Shown here: positions 16,707 to 24,530 of the stretch, one piece after another
Layout of the letters: every line of letters starts with the position of its first letter
How positions within the stretch are numbered: the first letter of the stretch is position 1
From: Lachnospiraceae bacterium
GTDB taxonomy: Bacteria; Bacillota; Clostridia; Lachnospirales; Lachnospiraceae
Assembly (NCBI GenBank): GCA_017619295.1
Contig: JAFZSQ010000096.1
Coordinates: 1 to 34,836 of the forward strand
DNA: 34,836 nucleotides
Reading direction: 5' to 3'
The notes under the pieces: generated by a model
Told to the model about the DNA's origin: nothing
Seen by the model: the letters and a program-made list of their open reading frames with translations, nothing else
Databases searched by the model: none
Position numbers and translations under genes: made by a program

Positions 16707-17711
16707 ATGGCGTATATTGATAAAATTAAGGAAAGAGCCAGACAGAATAAAAAGACAATTGTTCTGCCTGAAAGTAACGATGAACGTACATTACTTGCCG
16801 CTGCGGCAATAATGAGAGAAGATATTGCCGACCTTATTTTGGTTGGTAACCCCGAAGAGATCAAGAAGAACGAAGAGAGACTTCGTATTGACTTAAGCGG
16901 AGTTAAGAAGGTTGACAATAGAAAATTTGAGAAAATAGAAGAATATGCAAATATTCTTTATGAGGCAAGAAAGCATAAGGGAATGACCCTGGAAGCTGCA
17001 AGAGAAATCCTTGAGAAGGATGAGATGATGTTTGCAGTTGTAATGGTTAAGGCAGATGATGCAGACGGAATGGTTGCAGGTGCCTGCCATCCCACAGCCG
17101 ATACATTACGCCCTTCGTTGCAGGTTTTAAGAACTGCTCCCGGCGTAAAGCTTGTTAGCGGATTCTTTATTGTTGATTGCCCCAATAAACATATTGGCCA
17201 TGACGGCACATTCCTTTTTGCTGATTGCGGTCTTAACCAGGATCCCAACGCAGAAGAACTTGCCGCTATAGCAGATACAAGTAACACCAGTTTCAAAAAT
17301 CTTATAGGAGACGATCCAAGGATTGCAATGCTTTCCCATTCAACAAAGGGTTCCGCAAAGCATCCTCTGGTAGATAAAATGGTGGAGGCAACAAGGATTG
17401 CCCACGAACAGTATCCTTACCTTGTACTTGATGGAGAGTTACAGCTTGATGCAGCACTTGTACCTTCAGTTGCAGCATCCAAGGCTCCCGGAAGCGAGAT
17501 TGCGGGTACTGCCAACATCCTTGTTTTCCCTAATTTGGATGCAGGCAATATCGGTTACAAAATAGCACAAAGAATAGGCGGCGCAGATGCATATGGTCCC
17601 ATGCTTCAGGGAATTGCAAAGCCCGTCAATGACTTATCAAGAGGTTGCTCTTGGGAAGATATCGTAGGAGTTGTAGCTTTAACCGCTGTGCAGGCACAAA
17701 TCACCAAATAA
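16707..17711 (+). CDS. pta: Phosphate acetyltransferase
   Basis: Pta interconverts acetyl-CoA and acetyl phosphate; with acetate kinase it makes ATP from acetyl-CoA in fermentation. The 334-aa protein is the short single-domain type. It has VLPESNDERTL near the N-terminus, SHSTKGSAKH (210-219), FPNLDAGNIGYK (274-285) and NDLSRG (308-313). The ATG at 16707 is chosen over the in-frame TTG at 16686 because GGGAGGA lies just before it and is itself inside the longer frame. The usual partner ackA does not follow; instead a glycoside-hydrolase-like gene begins 10 bases later. Confidence 0.97.
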   Translation: MAYIDKIKERARQNKKTIVLPESNDERTLLAAAAIMREDIADLILVGNPEEIKKNEERLRIDLSGVKKVDNRKFEKIEEYANILYEARKHKGMTLEAAREILEKDEMMFAVVMVKADDADGMVAGACHPTADTLRPSLQVLRTAPGVKLVSGFFIVDCPNKHIGHDGTFLFADCGLNQDPNAEELAAIADTSNTSFKNLIGDDPRIAMLSHSTKGSAKHPLVDKMVEATRIAHEQYPYLVLDGELQLDAALVPSVAASKAPGSEIAGTANILVFPNLDAGNIGYKIAQRIGGADAYGPMLQGIAKPVNDLSRGCSWEDIVGVVALTAVQAQITK

Positions 17712-17721
17712 AGGATATTTG

Positions 17722-19509
17722 ATGAAAAGATTCAGCTTGCTTATATCAGCAATAATTTTAATATTGTTCGTTTGTGTCATGGAACTTGCATTGTTCAACA
17801 GATACAAACCGAAGCCGTCCGAGATTACATGGGAGAATGTTGATACAGAAGACAAGGAAAGTGTAAGAAATTCTTTCAAGGCATTCGATCCCGTAATGGA
17901 CTATACAGATTACGCCCCCGAATTATCTATTTCAACAGTCGAATCGTTGAAGAGATCTTCGAGGGCTGTAAGTTTGCCCGAAGGCAGCGAGAGCAGTTTT
18001 GCAAATTCGGTAAGCTGTACCATAGATGGAGTTCTTGGATACATTAAATTTGATTACGATTTGCCGGGCATTCCTCAGTCTGATGATGACAAGTATTATT
18101 TGTTCGAACTGGCAACATATGAGAACTCTCACAATGATTCCTACATTGCCAGTGTCAGTAAAAGGGAGAGAGGATGTTTTATCTTTTCCTATTATAAGGA
18201 TAGACTCTTTGACAAATATGTAATGGCCGTTAAGAAAAACGGCGCTTACGTTGATATCTGCAGAGGACAGTACATTACCAATCCCGAAGCGGTGGCATCT
18301 TATAACTATGAGTATCCGACACCTTCATCAAAGAAGGGTCTTATTATTGATAACTTTAAAGTCAATAATGGTTCTCTTAAAGATTTGGGAGTAAAGCAGG
18401 CTGCTTATAACATCCCTCTTGGATTCCTTATGGGACCTACTACATCCGGTAACTATGGAACCATAGCTTTTAATTATAACGGCAAGACATATTCTTTTAA
18501 CGGACAAAGGGTTGCCGAGTTTGACATTGTATTTAAAGCTCTTACCAATCAGGGTATTGTCACTACAGCTGTTATTTTAAATGACAGAGGACCCTATTCC
18601 GAAAGAATACATCCCAATGCAGTTAACGGCAACGCACCATATTACATGTTTAATGCAACGGATGAGAATGGCTGTCAGGCCCTGGAAGCTGCGGCGACTT
18701 TCCTCGCTCAACGTTATTCCGGTACAGAGCATGGTCAGATTGTCAACTGGGTTATTGCCAATGAGATAAATGCCAGAAAAGACTGGAACTACATGGATTA
18801 CACAGATGTAACCACATATTCGGAAGAGTATGCAAAGGGTTACAGGCTTTTCTATAATGCAATTAAGAGCGTTAACGCTAATGCCAGAATCTATACCTGC
18901 CTTGATCAGGTATGGAACAGAAACTTGAAGAGCACTGACGGATATGACGCAAGAGACGTACTTGATGCTTTTAACAACTCAATTGTTACCCATGGTAACA
19001 TTGATTACGGTGTAGCGTACCATCCTTATCCCGTACCTCTTACCTGGCCTAAATTCTGGGATATGCCTTCGAACTACAGGTCCATGAATCTGGTTCAGAA
19101 TAATGTGGATACACCTTTTATAACGATACAAAACATACATATTCTTACGGACTATTTAAGCCAGGGAGCATTTTTGAATCCTAAGGGCGAGGTTCGAAGT
19201 GTACTCATAAATGAGATTGGTTTTGGATCTGACCATGGAGAAACGTTGCAGGCCGCATGCTTTGCCTATGCTTACTACATAGCGGCAGCAAACCAGCATA
19301 TAGACGGTTTCATATTAAATAAGCAGACAGACCATCCGGTTGAAATGGCTCAGGGCCTTTCCTTTGGACTTGATTATTCCGGCGGTGGCCATAAATACAT
19401 ATATAATGTATATAAAAATATTGATACTGCATCGAGTTACGAAGCCACAGCTTTTGCCAAGGATATAATAGGCATTTCAGACTGGAGCGAAGTCATCTCA
19501 AATCATTGA
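17722..19509 (+). CDS. Exported glycoside-hydrolase-like protein, DUF5722-like
   Basis: A 595-aa protein with an N-terminal hydrophobic segment (about 5-26) and no lipobox, so it is a signal anchor or signal peptide. A beta-rich region (about 90-200) precedes a TIM-barrel-like domain. The pattern resembles clan A glycosidases: Asn347-Glu348 in VIANEIN as possible acid/base, Asn497-Glu498 in LINEIGFG as possible nucleophile, and AYHPYP (432-437) in between. I recall such proteins as DUF5722 in Lachnospiraceae; the substrate is unknown. The ATG at 17722 is chosen because AAAGGA ends 6-7 bases before it. It is 10 bases after pta, so it shares that transcript unless an internal promoter exists. 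Confidence 0.72.
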   Translation: MKRFSLLISAIILILFVCVMELALFNRYKPKPSEITWENVDTEDKESVRNSFKAFDPVMDYTDYAPELSISTVESLKRSSRAVSLPEGSESSFANSVSCTIDGVLGYIKFDYDLPGIPQSDDDKYYLFELATYENSHNDSYIASVSKRERGCFIFSYYKDRLFDKYVMAVKKNGAYVDICRGQYITNPEAVASYNYEYPTPSSKKGLIIDNFKVNNGSLKDLGVKQAAYNIPLGFLMGPTTSGNYGTIAFNYNGKTYSFNGQRVAEFDIVFKALTNQGIVTTAVILNDRGPYSERIHPNAVNGNAPYYMFNATDENGCQALEAAATFLAQRYSGTEHGQIVNWVIANEINARKDWNYMDYTDVTTYSEEYAKGYRLFYNAIKSVNANARIYTCLDQVWNRNLKSTDGYDARDVLDAFNNSIVTHGNIDYGVAYHPYPVPLTWPKFWDMPSNYRSMNLVQNNVDTPFITIQNIHILTDYLSQGAFLNPKGEVRSVLINEIGFGSDHGETLQAACFAYAYYIAAANQHIDGFILNKQTDHPVEMAQGLSFGLDYSGGGHKYIYNVYKNIDTASSYEATAFAKDIIGISDWSEVISNH

Positions 19510-19529
19510 TTTTTTGCGGTAAAAATAGG

Positions 19530-19558
19530 TTGACAAAACATTTTGGTCTATGTATAAT
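19530..19558 (+). promoter_or_regulatory. Near-consensus promoter for DUF177-rpmF
   Basis: Perfect TTGACA (19530-19535) and perfect TATAAT (19553-19558) with 17-bp spacing. It is one of the two strongest promoters in the window and fits a ribosomal protein operon. Confidence 0.9.
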
Positions 19559-19584
19559 CAGTTAAGTGTGAACAGGAGACGACT

Positions 19585-20109
19585 ATGTTATTTGATTTGT
19601 CAGATGTTCTGACAACCGAAGGAAAAGTCATTAATATCGACGTTAATCCGGTGGTTGACACAATTTCTTATCAGGGTAATTCCTATGTTAAGAAAGAGGC
19701 TAAGCCCTTCAAACTTATAGCGACCAACATTGGTGGCGATAAGGTTATGCTTGAAGGTGATGCGGAATTCCTTCTTGAAGGAGAGTGCGACAGATGCTTA
19801 TCTGAAACACAGTTTACAGTTGCATTTCACATCGAACGTGAGATAGAAGACTGTAAGGAAGCCGAGAGAAGTTCCGAAGATGAAAATGCCGATGTTCTGA
19901 CAGGTAATTTACTTGATATAGAAACATTAATTAACAACGAGATTTTTATGAATCTGCCTGATAAGGTTTTATGTAAGCCTGACTGCAAAGGACTTTGTCC
20001 TAAGTGCGGGGCTAACCTGAATGAGAGAGATTGCGGATGTGATACTTTTGTTCCTGATCCTCGTATGGCAGCAATAAAAGATATCTTCAACGCGAAAAGG
20101 GAGGTGTAA
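19585..20109 (+). CDS. YceD/DUF177 family protein
   Basis: A 174-aa member of the YceD (DUF177) family, which is nearly always encoded directly upstream of rpmF and has been linked to 23S rRNA accumulation in plants and bacteria. CDRC (68-71) and a C-terminal cysteine cluster (Cys130, 134, 138, 141, 150, 152 in CKPDCKGLCPKCG and DCGC) suggest one or two zinc sites. AGGAG supports the ATG at 19585. Its last codons contain the GGAGG of rpmF, and the two genes are only 2 bases apart. Confidence 0.92.
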   Translation: MLFDLSDVLTTEGKVINIDVNPVVDTISYQGNSYVKKEAKPFKLIATNIGGDKVMLEGDAEFLLEGECDRCLSETQFTVAFHIEREIEDCKEAERSSEDENADVLTGNLLDIETLINNEIFMNLPDKVLCKPDCKGLCPKCGANLNERDCGCDTFVPDPRMAAIKDIFNAKREV

Positions 20110-20111
20110 CG

Positions 20112-20294
20112 ATGTCTATTTGTCCCAAGAACAAATCCTCAAAATCTCACAGAGATAAAAGAAGAGCAAACTGGAAGATGACTGCTCCTACATTGGTTAA
20201 GTGCAGCAAGTGTGGCGCATTAATGATGCCTCACAGAGTTTGCAAGGCATGCGGTTCTTACAATAAGAAAGAAATCATCTCAGTTGAGAACTAA
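20112..20294 (+). CDS. rpmF: Ribosomal protein bL32
   Basis: A 60-aa 50S subunit protein with typical N-terminal SICPKNKSSKSHRDKRRAN and the zinc ribbon Cys31, Cys34, Cys44, Cys47 (CSKC...CKAC). This is the zinc-binding form of L32. A strong GGGAGG is 10 bases upstream. In many relatives plsX and fatty-acid genes follow, but here a terminator ends the unit. Confidence 0.98.
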   Translation: MSICPKNKSSKSHRDKRRANWKMTAPTLVKCSKCGALMMPHRVCKACGSYNKKEIISVEN

Positions 20295-20309
20295 TAATGT
20301 TTATGAATT

Positions 20310-20338
20310 TGAGCCTTCCCTATGGGGAGGCTCATTTT
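20310..20338 (+). terminator. Rho-independent terminator after rpmF
   Basis: An 11-bp stem with one G-T pair (20310-20320 with 20324-20334, loop TAT) is followed by TTTT. Confidence 0.82.
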
Positions 20339-20340
20339 AC

Positions 20341-20369
20341 TTGCCTAAAGTATTTCAATACTCTATAAT
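20341..20369 (+). promoter_or_regulatory. Promoter for the zinc-ribbon membrane protein
   Basis: TTGCCT (20341-20346) and TATAAT (20364-20369) with 17-bp spacing, immediately after the rpmF terminator. Confidence 0.7.
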
Positions 20370-20404
20370 TAGTATGATTAAACTCACTAAGGAGGAATAT
20401 CCAT

Positions 20405-20914
20405 ATGAAAAATTGTCCTAATTGTAATGCTCAGCTTCCTGATGATGCTGTATTCTGTACAGCTTGCGGAACCAGCTTGAATGGTCCTTCGCCTGCAGGA
20501 AACCAGCAGAACGCTAATCCTAACTTCCAGCAGGGAAATTATCAGTATCAGCAGGCTCCTTACATTCAGCCCTGGGATCATACTGCTGAGTTTGATGCTA
20601 AGGATGTTTCAGACAATAAAGTGCTTGCAATGCTTCTTTACCTTGTAGGTGGATTCGCTATCATTTATGCGCTTTTGGGAGGTCAGAAATCCGAATATCT
20701 TATGTTCCATGTAAGACAGAACTTAAAGTTCCTTGTTTGCGAGACTTTGCTTGCAATCGTTGCTGTTCTTCTTTGCTGGACAATCATTGTTCCTATCGCT
20801 GCAGGCATCTGTATTATAATTCTTGCAGTAGTTAAGATTATTTGCTTCTTCCAGATTTGTGGTAACAAGTCTGTTGAGCCTGCAATTATCCGTTCACTTA
20901 CTTTCCTTAAGTAA
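20405..20914 (+). CDS. Zinc-ribbon membrane protein, function unknown
   Basis: A 169-aa protein with an N-terminal zinc ribbon (Cys4, Cys7, Cys18, Cys21: CPNC...CTAC). A Gln/Asn/Pro-rich linker (about 28-58) and a hydrophobic domain with about three membrane segments (72-91, 107-127, 128-150) follow. The membrane part recalls DUF4870/Tic20-like proteins (LMFHVRQNLKF), but I am not sure. AAGGAGG precedes the ATG. It has its own promoter and terminator. No functional clue comes from neighbours. Confidence 0.82.
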   Translation: MKNCPNCNAQLPDDAVFCTACGTSLNGPSPAGNQQNANPNFQQGNYQYQQAPYIQPWDHTAEFDAKDVSDNKVLAMLLYLVGGFAIIYALLGGQKSEYLMFHVRQNLKFLVCETLLAIVAVLLCWTIIVPIAAGICIIILAVVKIICFFQICGNKSVEPAIIRSLTFLK

Positions 20915-20938
20915 TACCGGAGATTAACCACAAAAAGT

Positions 20939-20973
20939 AACTGCTCGAACGTAAAAATTCGGGCAGTTTTTTT
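20939..20973 (+). terminator. Rho-independent terminator after the zinc-ribbon gene
   Basis: An 11-bp stem with one G-T pair (AACTGCTCGAA at 20939-20949 with TTCGGGCAGTT at 20958-20968) runs into a T tract ending at 20973. Confidence 0.88.
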
Positions 20974-21009
20974 GTGTATTTTTTTAGTATAAACATACTT
21001 TATAAGTCA

Positions 21010-21038
21010 TTGACGTCAAATTAAATAAGTTTTATACT
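21010..21038 (+). promoter_or_regulatory. Promoter for nrdD-nrdG-dut, with palindrome over the -35
   Basis: TTGACG (21010-21015) and TATACT (21033-21038) with 17-bp spacing. The -35 lies within the perfect palindrome TTGACGTCAA (21010-21019). The leader would be about 125 bases. A weaker alternative is TTCTGT (21110-21115) with TAATAT (21133-21138), also 17 bp apart and overlapping the downstream inverted repeats. Confidence 0.55.
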
Positions 21039-21069
21039 ACTAGATGTGGGGTGAATTTGTGATTAGGGT

Positions 21070-21115
21070 TACTATATGTTGCGGATTCGTAACATATGTT
21101 ACAGAATTATTCTGT
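21070..21115 (+). promoter_or_regulatory. Candidate operator cluster upstream of nrdD (NrdR-box-like plus palindromes)
   Basis: TACTATATGTT (21070-21080) and TAACATATGTT (21090-21100) are near-identical direct repeats exactly 20 bp apart. The first includes CTATATGTTG, which fits the NrdR core CwATATaTwG except at one position. The second sits in the perfect palindrome GTAACATATGTTAC (21089-21102). A 7-bp inverted repeat, ACAGAAT-T-ATTCTGT (21101-21115), abuts it. Control by NrdR is known for nrd genes generally; binding here is inferred. Confidence 0.45.
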
Positions 21116-21170
21116 GATTTGTGAAATGATTGTAATATAGCCTATCAGGTGTATTGGGAGGAATAAAAAA

Positions 21171-23351
21171 GTGCAGGATAAGAAGGATATTGATTTGACT
21201 AATTACGGTGAAAAATTCAAACCCAACTTGGATGTGAAAGTTATTAAGAAGGATGGCAGCCTTGAGAGTTTTAATGTTCAAAAGGTAATTGATGCCGTAG
21301 GGAAAAGTGCATATAGAGCACTGACAAAGTTTACCCCTGAAGAGAAAGAATCAATTTGCAAGTATGTAATCGAGAAAGTAAACGAGATGAATCAGGAAGA
21401 AATTCCGATTCCTGTTATGCATAATATAGTAGAAAGTGCACTCGAAAAGGTTAAACCTATCGTTGCCAAGAGTTACAGAGATTATCGTAACTACAAGCAG
21501 GATTTCGTAAGAATGCTTGATGACGTCTATAAGAAGAGTCAGTCCATCATGTATATCGGTGACAAGGAGAACGCCAACACCGATTCTGCTCTTGTTTCCA
21601 CCAAGAGAAGCCTCATTTTTAACCAGTTAAATAAGGAACTTTACCAGAAATTCTTCATGACTACCGAGGAAATACAGGCTTGTCGTGACGGTTATATTTA
21701 CGTGCATGATATGTCTGCAAGAAGAGATACCATGAACTGCTGTCTCTTTGATGTAGAACACGTGTTATCCGGCGGTTTTGAGATGGGTAATATCTGGTAT
21801 AACGAACCTAAGTCCTTAGACGTTGCTTTTGATGTTATCGGTGATATCGTTCTTTCTGCAGCCAGCCAGCAGTATGGCGGATTCACTGTTCCTTCAGTTG
21901 ATTTGATTTTGGAGCCTTACGCTGAGAAATCATATGCAAAGTATATTGAGAAATACAGAAGACTTGGCATAGATGATGACGTTGCTGAGCAGGAAGCTTA
22001 CAAGGATGTGGTAAGAGAGTTTGAGCAGGGCTTCCAGGGATGGGAGTACAAGTTTAACACCGTTGCATCCAGCCGTGGCGATTATCCTTTCATTACCGTT
22101 ACAGCAGGAACCGGAACAGGCAGATTTGCTAAACTTGCCACCATTTCCATGCTAAATGTCAGAAGAAGAGGACAGGGTAAAGCAGATCATAAGAAACCTG
22201 TGCTTTTCCCTAAGATTGTTTTCTTATATGATGAGAATTTACACGGCCCCGGCAAACCCCTTGAAGACGTTTTTGAAGCGGGAGTAAGATGCTCGGCCAA
22301 GACAATGTACCCTGACTGGTTATCACTTACAGGTAAGGGATATGTGGCAGGAATTTATAAGCAGTACGGAAAGATTATATCCCCCATGGGATGCAGAGCA
22401 TTCCTTTCACCTTGGTATGAGAGAGGCGGAATGCACCCTGCCGATGATAAGGATGAGCCTATTTTTGTCGGAAGATTCAATATAGGTGCCGTATCACTTC
22501 ATCTGCCCATGATTCTTGCCAAGGCCAGAAAAGAATCCAAGGATTTCTATGAAGTTCTTGATTATTATCTTGAGTTAATCAGACAGCTTCATATCAGAAC
22601 TTATGCTTACCTTGGTGAGCTTAGAGCATCTACCAACCCTCTTGCTTATTGTGAGGGCGGTTTCTATGGCGGACACTTGAAACTGCATGATAAGATTAAA
22701 CCTTTACTTAAGGCTGCAACTGCATCATTCGGAATCACAGCACTTAATGAATTGCAGGAGTTATATAATGGCAAATCTCTCGTAGAAGATGGTGCTTTTG
22801 CCGTTGAAGTACTTGAACATATCAATAACAAGATAGCTCAGTTTAAGGAAGAGGACGGCAATCTGTATGCTATTTACGGTACTCCTGCCGAGAATCTTTG
22901 CGGACTTCAGATTAAGCAGTTCAGAAAGAAATACGGAATTATCGAAGGCGTTTCGGATAGAGAATATGTAAGCAATTCATTCCATTGCCATGTTGCCGAG
23001 GATATTACCCCTATTCAGAAACAGGATTTGGAGAACAGATTCTGGGATTTGTCCAACGGCGGAAAGATACAATATGTAAAGTATCCTATTGACTACAATA
23101 TTGAAGCTGTCAAAACTCTCATTCACAGAGCAATGGATATGGGATTCTATGAAGGAGTTAACCTTTCCCTTGCATACTGTGACGATTGCGGTCACGAAGA
23201 GCTTGAGATGGATGTCTGCCCCGTTTGCGGAAGCCGAAACCTCACTAAGATTGACAGAATGAATGGATATTTAAGTTATTCAAGAGTTCATGGTGACACC
23301 AGACTTAACGATGCCAAGATGGCCGAAATTGCCGAGAGGAAGTCGATGTAA
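21171..23351 (+). CDS. nrdD: Anaerobic (class III) ribonucleoside-triphosphate reductase
   Basis: NrdD reduces ribonucleoside triphosphates using a glycyl radical, without oxygen. The 726-aa protein has an N-terminal ATP-cone (about 22-115, VIKKDGSLESFNVQKVIDAV), then the ten-stranded barrel with active-site candidates MNCCLFD and SPMGCRAF, and a conserved RFNIGAVSLHLP. A zinc site is formed by Cys670, Cys673, Cys683 and Cys686. The C-terminal radical loop reads RVHGDTRLN with Gly708, rather than the E. coli-like RVCGY. The start is GTG at 21171, with GGGAGG about 11 bases upstream. nrdG begins one base after the stop. Confidence 0.96.
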   Translation: MQDKKDIDLTNYGEKFKPNLDVKVIKKDGSLESFNVQKVIDAVGKSAYRALTKFTPEEKESICKYVIEKVNEMNQEEIPIPVMHNIVESALEKVKPIVAKSYRDYRNYKQDFVRMLDDVYKKSQSIMYIGDKENANTDSALVSTKRSLIFNQLNKELYQKFFMTTEEIQACRDGYIYVHDMSARRDTMNCCLFDVEHVLSGGFEMGNIWYNEPKSLDVAFDVIGDIVLSAASQQYGGFTVPSVDLILEPYAEKSYAKYIEKYRRLGIDDDVAEQEAYKDVVREFEQGFQGWEYKFNTVASSRGDYPFITVTAGTGTGRFAKLATISMLNVRRRGQGKADHKKPVLFPKIVFLYDENLHGPGKPLEDVFEAGVRCSAKTMYPDWLSLTGKGYVAGIYKQYGKIISPMGCRAFLSPWYERGGMHPADDKDEPIFVGRFNIGAVSLHLPMILAKARKESKDFYEVLDYYLELIRQLHIRTYAYLGELRASTNPLAYCEGGFYGGHLKLHDKIKPLLKAATASFGITALNELQELYNGKSLVEDGAFAVEVLEHINNKIAQFKEEDGNLYAIYGTPAENLCGLQIKQFRKKYGIIEGVSDREYVSNSFHCHVAEDITPIQKQDLENRFWDLSNGGKIQYVKYPIDYNIEAVKTLIHRAMDMGFYEGVNLSLAYCDDCGHEELEMDVCPVCGSRNLTKIDRMNGYLSYSRVHGDTRLNDAKMAEIAERKSM

Positions 23352-23352
23352 G

Positions 23353-23898
23353 ATGCGATACCACAATATAACCAAGGATGACATGCGTAACGGCGATGGC
23401 TTAAGAGTCGTACTTTGGCTTTCGGGTTGCTCACATTGCTGCAAAGGTTGTCAGAATCCAATTACCTGGGATGCCAATGACGGTATTCTGTTTGACGATA
23501 ATGCAAAGCAGGAGATTTTTGATCAGCTTTCCAAATCATATATTTCTGGAATCACTTTTTCCGGCGGAGATCCAATGTATTGCTCCAATAAGGAAGAAGT
23601 AGGCAAATTAATGGTGGAAATCAAGGAGAAATTCCCTGACAAAACCATTTGGGTATATACGGGAGATATGTGGGAATCCTGCATCAATTATCCTTATATT
23701 GAGTATATTGATGTTCTTGTTGACGGAGAGTTTGTGCTTGAACAAAGAGACGTCAAGCTTCTTTGGAAGGGCAGCAAGAATCAACGCGTTATTGATGTAA
23801 AAGAAAGCTTAAAGAATAAAGATAAAGCACCGGTACTTCACTGCGGCGATTATTACGCAGAAACATACACACCTTTAAAAGAGCCGGATTGCTGTTAA
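23353..23898 (+). CDS. nrdG: Anaerobic ribonucleotide reductase activating protein
   Basis: NrdG is the radical SAM enzyme that installs the glycyl radical on NrdD. The 181-aa protein has the Fe-S cysteine motif C-x3-C-x2-C (Cys26, Cys30, Cys33 in GCSHCCKGCQN), with an extra Cys29, and the SAM-binding FSGGDPM. The ATG at 23353 gives the family's usual N-terminus (MRYHNI). A longer frame back to 23290 would lie inside nrdD and is rejected. It is coupled to nrdD by a 1-base gap, with GAGAGGAAG just inside nrdD. Confidence 0.96.
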   Translation: MRYHNITKDDMRNGDGLRVVLWLSGCSHCCKGCQNPITWDANDGILFDDNAKQEIFDQLSKSYISGITFSGGDPMYCSNKEEVGKLMVEIKEKFPDKTIWVYTGDMWESCINYPYIEYIDVLVDGEFVLEQRDVKLLWKGSKNQRVIDVKESLKNKDKAPVLHCGDYYAETYTPLKEPDCC

Positions 23899-23909
23899 TG
23901 GGAATGGAA

Positions 23910-24422
23910 ATGAACAGAATAGCTAAGTTTATGAAGGTAAGCAAGGATTTATTTATTGATGCCCTTACCGATGATTTTAAGGATATTGACAGAGAAGAAG
24001 CAGCGAAGATTTATGATGAGATTGTTCTTCCTGTAAGAGGTACAGCAGGAAGCGCAGGCTATGATTTTAAAATGCCTGTTTCTCTTACATTAAAACCCGG
24101 AGAGACCGCCAAGATTCCAACAGGAATAAGAGCCAAAATGGAAAACGGTTGGGTTCTTATGGTTTTCCCCAGAAGCGGATTGGGATTCAAATACAGATTA
24201 CAGCTCAACAATACGGTTGGAATAATTGACAGTGATTATTTTAACTCTGACAATGAAGGTCATATATTTATAAAGATGACCAATGATTCCAATGAGGGAA
24301 AGACTATTGAGCTTAAAAAGGGAGACGGCTTTGCCCAGGGTATATTTGTTCCTTTCGGCTTGACGGAGGACGATGATTGCACAGCCGACAGGAATGGCGG
24401 CTTTGGAAGCACAGGTGCGTAA
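23910..24422 (+). CDS. dut: dUTP diphosphatase
   Basis: dUTPase hydrolyses dUTP to dUMP and diphosphate, preventing uracil incorporation and feeding dTMP synthesis. The trimeric dUTPase motifs occur in order: AGYDF (motif 1), PRSGLG (motif 2), NTVGIIDSDY (motif 3) and the C-terminal GFGSTGA (motif 5). Three ATGs lie close together at 23898, 23904 and 23910. I choose 23910 (170 aa) because it starts the conserved MNRIAKF and has GGGA about 6 bases upstream; 23898 overlaps the nrdG stop by one base and is the main alternative. Its position after nrdDG makes a dNTP-supply operon. Confidence 0.93.
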   Translation: MNRIAKFMKVSKDLFIDALTDDFKDIDREEAAKIYDEIVLPVRGTAGSAGYDFKMPVSLTLKPGETAKIPTGIRAKMENGWVLMVFPRSGLGFKYRLQLNNTVGIIDSDYFNSDNEGHIFIKMTNDSNEGKTIELKKGDGFAQGIFVPFGLTEDDDCTADRNGGFGSTGA

Positions 24423-24428
24423 AGGCAT

Positions 24429-24448
24429 GTAGTTTTCATTACTACTTT
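24429..24448 (+). terminator. Possible weak terminator after dut
   Basis: GTAGT (24429-24433) pairs with ACTAC (24441-24445), followed by only TTT. It is a weak hairpin in the right place, before the next promoter. Confidence 0.3.
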
Positions 24449-24463
24449 ACGTGTCTGCAATTA

Positions 24464-24492
24464 TTGACACACCTGCCATTCAATGCTACAAT
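24464..24492 (+). promoter_or_regulatory. Promoter for the DegV gene
   Basis: Perfect TTGACA (24464-24469) and TACAAT (24487-24492) with 17-bp spacing. Confidence 0.85.
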
Positions 24493-24530
24493 GAAACCCG
24501 TATTTAGTTTAAAATGACGGAGGAGTAGCA

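Noticed and set aside
23290-23352. Longer nrdG start inside nrdD
   Set aside because: The extra residues are the out-of-frame radical loop of nrdD; NrdG proteins begin near MRYHNI.
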